Source: Sedimentisphaerales bacterium
GTDB taxonomy: Bacteria; Planctomycetota; Phycisphaerae; Sedimentisphaerales; SG8-4
DNA: 64,000 bases
Direction of reading: 5' to 3'
NCBI GenBank assembly: GCA_016928975.1
Contig: JAFGJR010000272.1
Coordinates: forward strand, 8,216 to 72,215
Shown: positions 26,639-36,077 of the stretch, piece by piece
How the letters are laid out: every line of letters starts with the position of its first letter
Numbering within the stretch: position 1 is the first letter of the stretch
Program-made: the position numbers and the translations under genes
Notes under the pieces: generated by a model
What the model was told of the DNA's origin: nothing
The model's database searches: none
Seen by the model: only the letters and a program-made list of their open reading frames with translations

Positions 26639-27475
26639 CTACTGACACGGGCCCTGCACCTTGCCTGCAAGCTCATCGAGAACCGCAAATGGCAGCACGC
26701 GGTATTCGGAGGTGACGTAGAATCCTTGCCGGATCTCCGTGTATTCGACGTGCCCGTCGAGGAAGGCCACGTCATGGTGGTCTGTCCTGCCGTGCCACTC
26801 GGCCTGTTCCTTCCATTCGACTTCGGGAAGCGGCGTGGGGTTCCACTGGTTGACCCATCCGTAGTCGCCGATGAGGATCATGAGGGAGTGATTGGCCACT
26901 TGGTTCAGGTTCAGATTCGGCAGCCTTTTAGCGATTTCCAGATCCAGTTCTGCCGTACAGGCGCTGAACGGCTTGCAGCTATCCGGCCCGACCAGGAAGA
27001 TGTTGGTCTGATAGCTCGTCCCATTCGTACGGTAGGCCTTTTCGAGGTAGAACCAGCCTGGAATCCCGCCGCGGTCCGACGGGCAGCAGAAGACCTTGGC
27101 CGTGCGCTCGGTGACGCCGTCTGGATCGGGCAGCCCAACCCAGGGGTTCAACGGGCGAGGCCACCAGCCCTTCTCGTTCTGCAGTCCTCGCCAGCCACCG
27201 TAGTTCACATTGGCGTTGGGTCGCTGGTAGAAACGGCCGTTGTGATCGTCGAGATAGGCGATCCACGCCGTCGCAAGCTGTCGGAGATTCGCGCCACAAC
27301 GGACAAGCCTCGCCGAAGCCCTGGCCCGGCCCAGAGAAGGCAGGAGAATCGCGACGAGCAGGGAGACCACGGCCAGCACGACCAGCAGTTCGATGAGCGT
27401 GAAAGCGCTGCCGGCGCGGCGCTCTGCGGTAGCTCTGCGCGGCAGTCCATTCGCGTCTTTTCTCTTTCGTGTCAT
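26639..27475 (-). CDS. Type II secretion-type pseudopilin (prepilin N-methylation, H-X9-DG)
   Basis: About 278 residues. It starts at ATG 27475, preceded by GGGAG. It carries a class III prepilin signal: a short basic leader, then GSAFTLIELLVVLAVVSLLV with the cleavage Gly/Ala and +5 Glu, and one long N-terminal helix. The C-terminal HHDVAFLDGHVEY is the H-X9-DG motif of the large planctomycete pseudopilin-like family. These proteins are processed by a prepilin peptidase and exposed outside the inner membrane. Its start codon overlaps the stop of the upstream kinase gene (ATGA). Confidence 0.85.
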   Translation of the reverse strand: MTRKRKDANGLPRRATAERRAGSAFTLIELLVVLAVVSLLVAILLPSLGRARASARLVRCGANLRQLATAWIAYLDDHNGRFYQRPNANVNYGGWRGLQNEKGWWPRPLNPWVGLPDPDGVTERTAKVFCCPSDRGGIPGWFYLEKAYRTNGTSYQTNIFLVGPDSCKPFSACTAELDLEIAKRLPNLNLNQVANHSLMILIGDYGWVNQWNPTPLPEVEWKEQAEWHGRTDHHDVAFLDGHVEYTEIRQGFYVTSEYRVLPFAVLDELAGKVQGPCQ

Positions 27476-28983
27476 CGAAGTCTCCCTGGCTCGACGGTCT
27501 TCTCCGGCGCACCGGCCGGTGACGGTTCCTTGGTCCGTGGCGATCCATGGAGATCGAACAGGAAGGCTGAATCTCGCACCGGCTGGCTGTTTCGCATCAG
27601 GAGGTCCGCGACGAGTCGTGCGGCCCCCTCCGCCACCGCCTTCTGCTCCCGGGCCATCTGGAGCGCCCGGTCCGCCGTTTTCTCCGCGTTTCGCCGGGCG
27701 GTGCATTCCCGTCGATAGAAGTGAAAGCTGACGGAGGCGGCGCTGCACAGGATGATCAGCAGCGAGGTGACGACCGTGGCGGTGTAGCGGTGTCTCGCGA
27801 CGATCTTGCGAAGGAGGTAGAGGGAGCTGACGGACTTGGCGACAATCGGCAAGCCGTCCAGCCACCGTTGCACGTCCTGCTTCAACTCCCCGGCGGACTG
27901 GTATCGTTGATCCGGGTCTTTTGCAAGACACTTCAGGAGGATTGCCTCCACGTCGGAATCGAACCGGCCGATCGCCCGTCTGGGCCTGACCGGCTCCGTG
28001 TACTGGATGTTCGTTAGAGCATCGAGGATCGCGCCCTGGACGTCGTACGGCAGTCTGCCCGTACACATCTGATAGAGGATCACGCCGAGGGAATAGACAT
28101 CCGTTCGCACGTCCACCAGGTCGGATCGGCCGGCCGCCTGCTCCGGGGACATGTAGACTACGGTGCCCTTGATCTGGCCGGTGATCGTGGGCATGATCGA
28201 TCCGTCCGTCGAAGTGCCCAGACCCGTGGCGGTCTTCGCGAGGCCGAAGTCGAGAATGTGGGGCTCGTCCCGTTCATCCACGAGGATATTGGAGGGTTTG
28301 AGGTCTCGGTGGATGACGCCTCGCTGGTGCGCGTGAGCGACGGCGTCACAAATCTTGCTGAACAGGATAAGTTTTTGCCTGATCGAAAGGGCTTTCGACT
28401 GCACGTGGCGGTCCAACGGCTGGCCGTGGACGTAACTCATGGCGAAGTAGTACTGGCCCTGGGAGATGCCGCTGTCTCGAATGGCGACGATGTTCGGATG
28501 GTTGAGACTGGCCGCCAGCTCCACTTCCTGCCGGAAGTATTGGCGGGCCTTGGCCGAGCCGATCAAGCTGGGCAGCAGGACCTTGAGAGCGACCTTCGCT
28601 TTGGTGGCCTTGTGCACGGCCTTGTAGACCACCGCTTGGCCGCCTTGCGGCAGCTCTTCGAGGATCTGGTAGCCTTCGAACAGGACGTCGGGCCCGGCTC
28701 GACCGTCCCGTTCGCCGGGCCGAACGTCGGACGGCCGGGGCATGGACGATGTCAGCGGCGGCTCGCGCTCGGGAGCGGCTTGGGTTCCCGTCGCCTGCCG
28801 GGTGGCGTCTTGTGCCCGGCTGGAATCGATTGTCCCGTCCGGGTCGCCGGCATGAGCCAGCTCGATCCGCTTTCGGCATGGCTCACAGGTGGCGATATGA
28901 GCTTCCACGGACGCCGCTTCGTCCGCAGAGCACAGACGCCGCACATAACGCTGGACAATCTCATGGCTGAGGCAGTGATCCAT
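27472..28983 (-). CDS. Membrane Ser/Thr protein kinase with N-terminal zinc-finger
   Basis: 503 residues. Residues 1-45 form a putative anti-sigma-type zinc-finger (EAHIATCEPCRKR). The kinase domain (about 100-360) has glycine loop LPQGGQAVVYKA, lysine in VALKVLLPS, catalytic loop VIHRDLKPSNIL, DFGLAKT and APE-equivalent YMSPEQAAG. A single transmembrane helix follows (about 395-415, VVTSLLIILCSAASVSF) with a short outer tail. It sits two genes after an ECF sigma factor, a pairing common in planctomycetes, so phosphorylation-dependent control of that sigma factor or of secretion is plausible but inferred. Its start overlaps the preceding gene by 23 bp. Confidence 0.9.
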   Translation of the reverse strand: MDHCLSHEIVQRYVRRLCSADEAASVEAHIATCEPCRKRIELAHAGDPDGTIDSSRAQDATRQATGTQAAPEREPPLTSSMPRPSDVRPGERDGRAGPDVLFEGYQILEELPQGGQAVVYKAVHKATKAKVALKVLLPSLIGSAKARQYFRQEVELAASLNHPNIVAIRDSGISQGQYYFAMSYVHGQPLDRHVQSKALSIRQKLILFSKICDAVAHAHQRGVIHRDLKPSNILVDERDEPHILDFGLAKTATGLGTSTDGSIMPTITGQIKGTVVYMSPEQAAGRSDLVDVRTDVYSLGVILYQMCTGRLPYDVQGAILDALTNIQYTEPVRPRRAIGRFDSDVEAILLKCLAKDPDQRYQSAGELKQDVQRWLDGLPIVAKSVSSLYLLRKIVARHRYTATVVTSLLIILCSAASVSFHFYRRECTARRNAEKTADRALQMAREQKAVAEGAARLVADLLMRNSQPVRDSAFLFDLHGSPRTKEPSPAGAPEKTVEPGRLR

Positions 28984-29587
28984 CTTGTCCGCTCCCAGGC
29001 CGCGATCGCTCCTGCTGACAGGCCGTAGCGGCTCGCTGAAACAGCTCCACGAACTCCACCGGCATCCAAGTCTTGCGAGCCAGTTTCTCGAAGGACGATC
29101 CGAGGGACTCGTGCGAGTACGTCGTGATCTTCACTCCACGATACACCAACGCATGGGCGATGGCAGCGAAGTAGACCACGCTCATGACCGCGTGCTCCGC
29201 CTCGGACCCTTCGCCGGCCGCTTGTGCTTTGGCGTGGTCTCTGATTCGCCTGATCGTGGCGAGCCGGGCTCGAGGATCCAACAGGAGCCGGCCGATCGAC
29301 CGTTGTCCATTTGACCCTTCTTTGTGCAACAACTGTCTCACGAGTTTCGACCACACCCCCTCTCTGGCGTTGTCACAGAGCCACGCGCCCCCAAGGCGGG
29401 CCTCAAGAAGCTCGGCAATCTCTTGATCCGACTTGTTTCTCTCGCCGCGTTCGAGATCGAGGGTGATCCCGAGAAGCCGAGCCACGCTCCTTGGCTTCGC
29501 GCGATCCGCGAGTCCCTTCGTCGCGGCGTTGTCCTGATTGTTCGTTCGGCTGTTCATTGTCGTATGCTCATCTGTAGGTGAGACCAT
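28961..29587 (-). CDS. Hypothetical protein between ECF sigma factor and kinase
   Basis: 208 residues from ATG 29587, or 198 from ATG 29557 (MNSRTNNQ); neither has a clear ribosome site. No recognised domain. The product is mostly helical and charged in the middle (SDQEIAELLEARLGGAWL, RLATIRRIRDHAKAQ) with one hydrophobic stretch (HAVMSVVYFAAIAHALVY) that is not a clear membrane helix. Position in the operon (38 bp after the sigma gene, 23-bp overlap with the kinase) suggests an accessory regulator of the pair. Confidence 0.6.
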   Translation of the reverse strand: MVSPTDEHTTMNSRTNNQDNAATKGLADRAKPRSVARLLGITLDLERGERNKSDQEIAELLEARLGGAWLCDNAREGVWSKLVRQLLHKEGSNGQRSIGRLLLDPRARLATIRRIRDHAKAQAAGEGSEAEHAVMSVVYFAAIAHALVYRGVKITTYSHESLGSSFEKLARKTWMPVEFVELFQRAATACQQERSRPGSGQDGSLPQP

Positions 29588-29625
29588 TCTACTGTTTGAT
29601 ACGCGAAAGCAGCCATGCCATTGCG

Positions 29626-30381
29626 CTATCGCGACAGGATCGCCATCAGATCGCGGATTTCCTGTTCGACCTCTTCGTCAGACCTGACGTATTGGCTGAC
29701 GCGATCCCGCATCGCCGTCTGGAAGCGGCGTTTGACCGTCACGATCATGTTCTCGGCCTTGACAGGTGCAGGAAGGCTGAACCGGTCGCAGAGCCGGCCG
29801 AGCGATGGTGGTTCCTGGCCGGTGAGAATGGGCTCCAGAACGCGCAGGCGGAACAACTGCCAGTGGACTTCCTTACCGTCGTCGGCACACTGACGCTCGA
29901 CCTGCGCGAGGACCTCCTTGAGCAAATCCAGCGCCCAGGCATATGTGAATGCCTCCTCCGGTCCCAGGCACGCGTCGGGCAGCGAGATCGCGTCGGACGT
30001 ATCATCCAGCGGGGTCGTCCCCTTTGTCGGGCGACGTTTCGCCGCCGCCTCGTGTCGATGAGCGCTGATCACGTACCGATCCAGGGCGGTCAGCAGGAAC
30101 GTGCGAAAGCGTCCTTTGCTCTCGTCGGCCTGCTCGATCAATTGACGCCCGATGACGACCTCATGGAAGAACCCCTGGGTCAGATCCTTGGCCTGCTCGT
30201 TGTCACATCCCTTGCGGCGGAGGTAACTATAGACAGGCCTCCAATACCTGGCGGTCAGCTCGTCCAGGACTGCCTTCTGCTGGTCCGGACTCAGCCCTGT
30301 AAAGGCGTGCATCTGCGACCATCGTGTGGCCGTGAAGGTGCTTCGCAGTCCTCCCATGTCGGTCTTGTCCAGTCGTCTCAT
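29626..30381 (-). CDS. ECF-type RNA polymerase sigma factor
   Basis: 251 residues from ATG 30381, preceded by GGAGG. Sigma2-like region (RYWRPVYSYLRRKGCDNEQA, KDLTQGFFHEVV, KGRFRTFLLTALDRYVIS) and a C-terminal helix-turn-helix-like region (VTVKRRFQTAMRDRVSQY). This matches planctomycete-type ECF factors, which are longer than classical ones and usually encoded beside Ser/Thr kinases rather than anti-sigma genes. The start codon overlaps the stop of the upstream LRR/dockerin-like gene (ATGA). Target promoters are unknown. Confidence 0.85.
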   Translation of the reverse strand: MRRLDKTDMGGLRSTFTATRWSQMHAFTGLSPDQQKAVLDELTARYWRPVYSYLRRKGCDNEQAKDLTQGFFHEVVIGRQLIEQADESKGRFRTFLLTALDRYVISAHRHEAAAKRRPTKGTTPLDDTSDAISLPDACLGPEEAFTYAWALDLLKEVLAQVERQCADDGKEVHWQLFRLRVLEPILTGQEPPSLGRLCDRFSLPAPVKAENMIVTVKRRFQTAMRDRVSQYVRSDEEVEQEIRDLMAILSR

Positions 30382-33041
30382 CGTGCGCCTCCAGTGCATA
30401 CGATGGAGGTTGGCAGGGCCAGGTCGGCGCCATTTGCGCCGGCGATGTCCGTGGCCTGGACGATCTTGGCGGTCGGAGGAATCCTGGCCAGACGCGGCAT
30501 ATGAGCGAATTGCTCCTTCATGCCGGGCCGCGGCGGGAGCTTGGCTGTATTGAATCCCAGCACCCATAGATCGCCTGTTGCCGGGTCTTCCGTGACCGAC
30601 GACACCAGGGCCATGCCGTTGATCGTGATCTCCCGGACCACGGCGATATCCACAGAGTCGGCGGACAAGCCATAGATGACGGCACTGTCGGGGGCCTGTT
30701 GGTTGAGTTGCCCCGATGTCAGGTACATTGTTGTTCCGTCGGCGGGGACCGTCAGCCCCAGCGGATCGGGCACACTGATGGCTCTGTCTTTGACCACCAG
30801 GTCCCATCGCCGCAACGGTGTCGCGTCGCTGCCGTACTTCCACAAGATATCGCTCTCGTTGCGGCGGTGCACGTTCAGCAGATAGACGTTGCCAGCGTCG
30901 TCAATCTCGATCTCGCGCAGGAAGCTGCGCTGCTGGTTGTCATTGTCCGGCGGCAGGTCGCCATCGTAGAGCTGGACGATCTGCCAGGCGGATGGCCCTT
31001 TGCTGCTGTCCAGCTTGAGCTTGGCGGCGACCTCATACGGCTCATAGCCGTCCGACTGAACCACCACAGGCACTACATACGCATACCCCTGGGCATCGAA
31101 GGCCACGTCGAAGATCGGCCGGCCAAAGCTGCTCAAGCTTTCCCCCTGGACCCCGATGTAGACCGTTGCGGGACGACGATATCGAGGGTCCTGGGCATAG
31201 CTGACCTTGCCGGGGGCAATGACTTGCGTTGTCGAGCTGTCTGACAACTGGAACACGCCTTGCTCGGAATTGAGCAGATAGACGGGGCCATTTCGCCCCC
31301 GCGCCAGGCGGACGTTGCAGTGCTCAGGCAAGCCGACTGTGACGAAATCGGCCTTGTAGGCAGGGCTGCTGTCGAACAGATAGAAGCCGTACCTGAGAGG
31401 ATCAAACGCCGTCATCGTCCACTGCGGCTTGCCCAGGATCAGCAACGCCTCCGGCCAGAAGCTGGCAGCGGCCGATTGCACGCTCCGACCCGATGCGCTG
31501 ACGGAAGGACCTGCACTCATCGTCGGCAAGCCTTCGTCGGACAGCGGCATGTGCCAGCGGCACAGACTCCCGCAGTCCACGCGGGAGACATCCTCCAAGG
31601 CCCAATCCCACGAGCTGATGTCGAAGGCATCCACATAGCCATCGCTGCTGAACACGCCGTCGAGACAGTACCGGCTGTCGGCGGCCCCCTTGTCCAGGGT
31701 CGCTGTGCTGCCACAGGAGGCCATTACCAGGAGGATATCTTCCGAAGTCACGGACATGCTGCAATTCAGGTCCATACAGTAGCCACTGCACTGGACTTGC
31801 ACGGTCAACGCATCGAAGGCCGCCGAGCCGTCGACTTCTCCGGATGTCAGGCGAAGGCTGCCGCGAGCCAACATTGCGACACCTGCCTGCGGCTGGCTGC
31901 CCACAAGCTCCAGCTCGACCCACGTCCCGTTGCTGAAATCCAGGTCCCCGGTCGACGTCCACTCCTCGAACGTGCCGAATCGCCCGCTGCCGAAGGAGCC
32001 GGGCCGGCCAGCCGGGGGCGCCGGCACTCGCCCGATCTGGACATAGTGCCCTTCTCGCCACGGGTCATCGTGCCCCAACAGCTCCGGCACGTCCGACAGA
32101 TAGACCAAAACCTCGCAGTCGCTCGCGCTCTCGAACAGATACTGGAACTGCACCAGCACCCGCTGGGCGAAGCATCTGCCGAACCGCACCTTGGCTCGCG
32201 CCGGCTCGCCGTCCAGCGCCTGCATGCGCACCATCCCGTTGGGGTCTGGAGGATCGCCGGTCACGCGCGCGACAAACATTGCTTCCGACGTGTTATTCGT
32301 CGAAACCCGTGAGCTGTACTCCAGGAAATCATCGGCGTCGAACTCGCCGAGTGTGAAGCCGAGCACTGGTCCTTCGGCCTGCTCGGCGAAGACTGCCTCC
32401 AACGTATAGTCCCCGTCCATCAGGATCGTCGTCTGCTGCGCGGATGGATCGGCCACCCTGTTGGCATCCACCGCTGAGCCGGTCCAACCCGCGAACCGGA
32501 GCGCCGCGAAGGCGATCGTCGCTTCCAGTGGGGCGGTCTCGCCACTGATGAACTGGAACGAGCCCTCACCCGGTGTGACGACGGAACCACCTTCACCGGC
32601 GCTAATCGTCAGGGTCCGCCAGAGCGGCTCGTCGAACAGCAGCTCAGCGCCCGGGTTCTTCGCCCATATCTGCGGGATATGCACTCGATAAGCTGACGCG
32701 TTGAGTGGATTCCCGATCAGATCCAAATACACCAGCTTGGTCAGCCTCGCAAGTGGAGAAAGGTCGCTGATATGGTTGAACGGCAACACAAGCCACGTGA
32801 TTTCGCTGGCATGATCGAGTCCGGTAAGATCGACAATGCCTCTGTCCCCTGCAAACAGTGATGTCAGCGCGAGCATATCCTCCGGTGTGGGGTCTTCCTT
32901 GCCGAGGGTCTGCTCGACGGCGGCCTTGAGGTTGGCGTCCGCGAAGTACACGGGCTCCTGGGCAATGGCGCACGCGGCAGACAGCACGGAGAACGCAACC
33001 GCCACCCACTTCGGTACTCGGATTTCCGTTGCAGCGATCAT
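30378..33041 (-). CDS. Secreted LRR / InlB-B / dockerin-like protein with C-terminal propeller-like region
   Basis: About 887 residues. ATG 33041 has GAGGAG 8 bases upstream. The signal peptide ends near ACAIAQ. Residues 30-120 carry short leucine-rich repeats (DLTGLDHASEITWLVLPF, HISDLSPLARLTKLVYLDL). Residues about 145-220 are an InlB B-repeat-like bacterial Ig fold (GEGGSVVTPGEGSF). Residues about 420-490 contain two calcium-loop-like segments (DLNCSMSVTSEDILL, VFSSDGYVDAFDISSWDW) of dockerin type. The last 400 residues are beta-rich, perhaps a propeller. It heads the operon with sigma factor, kinase and pseudopilin and may be a surface-exposed sensor or substrate; this is inferred. Confidence 0.78.
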   Translation of the reverse strand: MIAATEIRVPKWVAVAFSVLSAACAIAQEPVYFADANLKAAVEQTLGKEDPTPEDMLALTSLFAGDRGIVDLTGLDHASEITWLVLPFNHISDLSPLARLTKLVYLDLIGNPLNASAYRVHIPQIWAKNPGAELLFDEPLWRTLTISAGEGGSVVTPGEGSFQFISGETAPLEATIAFAALRFAGWTGSAVDANRVADPSAQQTTILMDGDYTLEAVFAEQAEGPVLGFTLGEFDADDFLEYSSRVSTNNTSEAMFVARVTGDPPDPNGMVRMQALDGEPARAKVRFGRCFAQRVLVQFQYLFESASDCEVLVYLSDVPELLGHDDPWREGHYVQIGRVPAPPAGRPGSFGSGRFGTFEEWTSTGDLDFSNGTWVELELVGSQPQAGVAMLARGSLRLTSGEVDGSAAFDALTVQVQCSGYCMDLNCSMSVTSEDILLVMASCGSTATLDKGAADSRYCLDGVFSSDGYVDAFDISSWDWALEDVSRVDCGSLCRWHMPLSDEGLPTMSAGPSVSASGRSVQSAAASFWPEALLILGKPQWTMTAFDPLRYGFYLFDSSPAYKADFVTVGLPEHCNVRLARGRNGPVYLLNSEQGVFQLSDSSTTQVIAPGKVSYAQDPRYRRPATVYIGVQGESLSSFGRPIFDVAFDAQGYAYVVPVVVQSDGYEPYEVAAKLKLDSSKGPSAWQIVQLYDGDLPPDNDNQQRSFLREIEIDDAGNVYLLNVHRRNESDILWKYGSDATPLRRWDLVVKDRAISVPDPLGLTVPADGTTMYLTSGQLNQQAPDSAVIYGLSADSVDIAVVREITINGMALVSSVTEDPATGDLWVLGFNTAKLPPRPGMKEQFAHMPRLARIPPTAKIVQATDIAGANGADLALPTSIVCTGGAR

Positions 33042-33505
33042 TTCTATTCTCCTCGAGTGATTCCGCCACATTCCGTTCCGCCTTCCTCCTGGGCGGTGCT
33101 CCTCCGCTGACAGGGCTGACCCGCCACGGCAACCTATATTATACCTTCCAGCCGGTCTGGAATCAATGTCGAAATCGGCACCTCTCGTTCATCCCACGGC
33201 TCAGTTGTCCTCCTTCTACACATGGATACGCAAGGGGGAGGGGGTCATTGCGCGTGACGCATCCGAGACCATCAAGAAGGATGAAGGTGTCGGGCGCAGG
33301 CTCAGTCTTCGCAGTGGTGCTGACCGTTTCCGATGAGGGGCCCGGGATGGCAAAGGAGGATTTGAAGGTGCTCTTTCAGCCGTTTGGCCGAGGCGTGCAG
33401 AGAGCCGAGCCGTGGTGCCACATTCGAGATTTGACTGCCCCTGGCCCGGGTGAGCTGATCCGGCCCTCATCGGAGGGATCGTTCCTGGCCGTCCCCCAGT
33501 ACCCT
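33042..33505. other. Gene-free stretch between LRR gene and ClC gene
   Basis: 464 bp without an intact gene. It holds the histidine-kinase fragment at 33314-33397. The remainder shows no recognisable coding or repeat signal, apart from presumably holding the promoter of the minus-strand operon near 33050-33150. Confidence 0.5.
33314..33397 (+). pseudogene. Fragment of a sensor histidine kinase ATPase domain
   Basis: One frame reads VLTVSDEGPGMAKEDLKVLF followed by QPFGRG, a clear G1-box/F-box portion of a HATPase_c domain. Nothing before or after it in any frame continues the kinase (no N-box, H-box or G2-box), so this is a relic. It points to lost two-component genes at this junction. The edges given are those of the recognisable match. 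Confidence 0.65.
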
Positions 33506-35383
33506 TCATCGGTCGGTCGAAGCCGGTCCGTGGACGCGGCGCACGTAGGCGCCGGCGATCTCATGCCGACGCGCCATGCCAATCACCTTTCGATGGTTCA
33601 GATCGTCTACTACGGGCAGTGCCAGCAGATCCTCCTCCACGAACAACTCCAACGCACGATCCAGCGTGTCGTCGGGAGTGAGCGGCTGGATGCCGGTTCG
33701 CATAAGGTCCTCCGCCAGGGCCAGAGACTTCAAGGCTGGTTCCTGCAATGCCAGGTGAGTCTCCTCCAGGCTGACCACGCCCAGGAGCCGATTCTGCGCA
33801 TCGACGACCGGCAGGGTGGCATACGGAACATCGCTCAGTTGCTCAATGACCGTTTCGAGCGAATCACTTGGATGCAGCACCAAGGTGTTCTGTTGGGAGG
33901 AGAGGAATTCGCTCACGCGCACTCCCGTCAGCACTTCGCGCACATAACTGCCCTGGTGAGCGGGCGAGCGGGACGGGCTCTCGACCTGGGACGAGTAGAT
34001 CGACTGCTCGTCCGAAAGGATGAAGGACAAGGTACAAACCCAGAGGGCTGGCAGCAGGAGACTGTACCCGCCGGTCATTTCGCTGACGATGATGAGCGTG
34101 GAGAACGGAGTCTTGGCGGCGGCGGCGAAGAAACCGGCCATTCCCACGATTACGAAACTGGCAGGGTGTGGGACCAGCGAGGGCCAAACATGATGGAACA
34201 TCAGCCCCAAGGCGCCGCCGCCACAGCCACCGATGACCATGGATGGGCCGAACACACCGCCGGAACCGCCGCTGCTGATGGTCAGGCCGGTCGTCAGGAT
34301 CTTGCCGAACGCGATGGTCAGCAACAGGGCCACACTGGTGCCCGTGTCCTGCGTCATGGCGTTCTGAATAGCGGAGTATCCGAAGGCGAGTACGGCCAGC
34401 ACGCTCTGCTGGCGCCCCAGACACAGGTACAGCAGCAGACCCACCAGTCCGGTCAGAAAGGCACCAATGGCCGGCCTGAAATGACGGGGGACGGGCAGGT
34501 GGTCAAAGAGCCGTTTGAGGCCATAGAACGAGCGCGTATACAGCAAAGCCAGCAAGGCCATGAACAATGCCAGAAGCAGGTATGGACCCAGCTCCAATGG
34601 GCTGTTGAAGGCGAGATCAGGGATGGAAAAGAGCGGCTCCCATCCTGTGTAGGCGCCGAAGACACAATAGGAAACCACGCTGGCGATCCCGGCCGGGATG
34701 ATCACCTCGGCCTCGAACGCCGGGGAGCGATACAGCACCTCGGCAGCGAACATCGTCCCGGCCAGCGGCGCACGGAAAATGGCGGCAATCCCTGCGCCCA
34801 TGCCAGCGGCCATGAGCACGCGACGGTCCGCGGCGCGCAACCGAAGCAGATTGGCCAGCAGGGAGCCAAAGCCGGCTCCGATCTGTGCGATAGGGCCTTC
34901 GCGTCCCCCGGAGCCGCCGGTCCCAAGAGTCACGGCGCTGGCGACAATCTTGACCAGCGGAACCCGTGGGCGGATCTGTCCCTGCTGATTGTGGTAGGCC
35001 GCAATCACCGCATCCGTGCCATGCCCCTCCGCCTCGGGGGCAAGCGTGAAGACGAGCAAACCGCTGACGATACCGCCGAGCGTCGGAATCAGCAGCAACA
35101 GCCACGGATGGAACGGATGACTCACGACGGTCAGCCAGGACAAGGCAGGCTCACCACCCGGATGGGGCTGCGCGTAGTAGCCGGCCCACACCCCAAGTGC
35201 ATAATGCTCCGCGACTCGTGTGGCGATGTAGAAAGCGATGCCGCCCAGCCCGGCGACGATGCCGACCAGGGCCGCAAATCCCAGGAGTCGAACCTGACTC
35301 CGGATGCGACGGCTGCCGAGTCTCAGGACCTCGGGAAACCATCCAAGCAGGTACTCCCCAAACAGGAGTTTAGACTTGGCCAT
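33506..35383 (-). CDS. ClC-family chloride channel/transporter with C-terminal CBS pair
   Basis: 625 residues, about ten membrane helices then two CBS domains (about 475-620). ClC selectivity motifs are visible: GHGTD (in place of GSGIP) near residue 118, GSGGREGPIAQIGAG near 155, and GSGGVFGPSMVIGG near 370. CBS pairs in ClC proteins usually bind adenine nucleotides and adjust gating. Whether it is a channel or an H+/Cl- exchanger cannot be settled here. It is transcribed away from the IS256 remnant. Length and architecture are normal for bacterial ClC-CBS proteins. Confidence 0.9.
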   Translation of the reverse strand: MAKSKLLFGEYLLGWFPEVLRLGSRRIRSQVRLLGFAALVGIVAGLGGIAFYIATRVAEHYALGVWAGYYAQPHPGGEPALSWLTVVSHPFHPWLLLLIPTLGGIVSGLLVFTLAPEAEGHGTDAVIAAYHNQQGQIRPRVPLVKIVASAVTLGTGGSGGREGPIAQIGAGFGSLLANLLRLRAADRRVLMAAGMGAGIAAIFRAPLAGTMFAAEVLYRSPAFEAEVIIPAGIASVVSYCVFGAYTGWEPLFSIPDLAFNSPLELGPYLLLALFMALLALLYTRSFYGLKRLFDHLPVPRHFRPAIGAFLTGLVGLLLYLCLGRQQSVLAVLAFGYSAIQNAMTQDTGTSVALLLTIAFGKILTTGLTISSGGSGGVFGPSMVIGGCGGGALGLMFHHVWPSLVPHPASFVIVGMAGFFAAAAKTPFSTLIIVSEMTGGYSLLLPALWVCTLSFILSDEQSIYSSQVESPSRSPAHQGSYVREVLTGVRVSEFLSSQQNTLVLHPSDSLETVIEQLSDVPYATLPVVDAQNRLLGVVSLEETHLALQEPALKSLALAEDLMRTGIQPLTPDDTLDRALELFVEEDLLALPVVDDLNHRKVIGMARRHEIAGAYVRRVHGPASTDR

Positions 35384-35559
35384 TCTCGTTCAGTGTACTA
35401 CGGTTTCAATTGCGACGCGCCGCTCGTTCTGGCGGCTCAGGATACTATTAGCGACATCGTAACGAAACTCGAACAGGAATCAAGAACTTGTTCCTTGCCG
35501 GCGAGACGTGTCCTTCGCAACCTGTTCGCATTTTGTGAAATGGAAGTGGCGGCTGCCGG

Positions 35560-35868
35560 CGCTGCTGGGTGTACAAGGCCGCCAATCTCCTCGATAAGAT
35601 GCCGAAGTCACTCCACGAGAGGGCCAAGGTGATGTTGCAGGACATCTACCTGCGAATGACCGATCCGATCGAATCGGCATTCGCGACGGTGCGGCTACGG
35701 ACGGTGCGGGCCAAGGACAGCGGCAGCCGGACCGCGTGCCTGACGAGGGTCTTCAAACTGGCCCGCTGCGATGAGAGACACTGGCATCGGCTCAAAGGCC
35801 AAGAGTCAATCCCCGAGGTGATTGGGGACGTGAAATCCGTGGACGGGATCAAGGAGATCACCGCTTGA
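35560..35868 (+). pseudogene. IS256-family (Mutator-type) transposase remnant
   Basis: The frame starting RCWVYKAANLLDKMPKS matches the conserved QRCWVHK region of IS256-type transposases. The frame then jumps from MLQDIYL to RMTDPIESAFATVRLRT, the region containing the last catalytic acidic residue and the C-terminus, so roughly 60-80 residues are missing, as is the whole N-terminal half. It ends with a normal-looking stop at 35866-35868. No inverted repeats were identified. The element is dead. Confidence 0.85.
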
Positions 35869-36077
35869 ATCGCGATGGCTCTATCGCAGGACAAAGGAGG
35901 AACGCGGAATCGCCCGCGGCGAGGGAGTGTCGATCTCATCACCCCCCAACCGAAGCCAGCCCCGAAATCCGAACATCATAGGTCATAAGCAAGTGTCTTC
36001 CTTGTCGCGGCAGCCACATATTCGTACTCCCTCAGTCGGTCCCCACAGGTCCTTTGGACCTGCCAGACGTCCTGTCT

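Noticed and set aside
30378..33041. Cellulosome-type dockerin
   Set aside because: Two calcium-loop-like segments exist but they are irregular and no cohesin is seen; called dockerin-like only.
33029..35632. Very long open frame on the plus strand opposite the ClC gene
   Set aside because: It is the antisense of a well-supported ClC-CBS protein; composition is Gln/His/Arg-rich without motifs. Only the short histidine-kinase-like piece near 33314 is protein-like.
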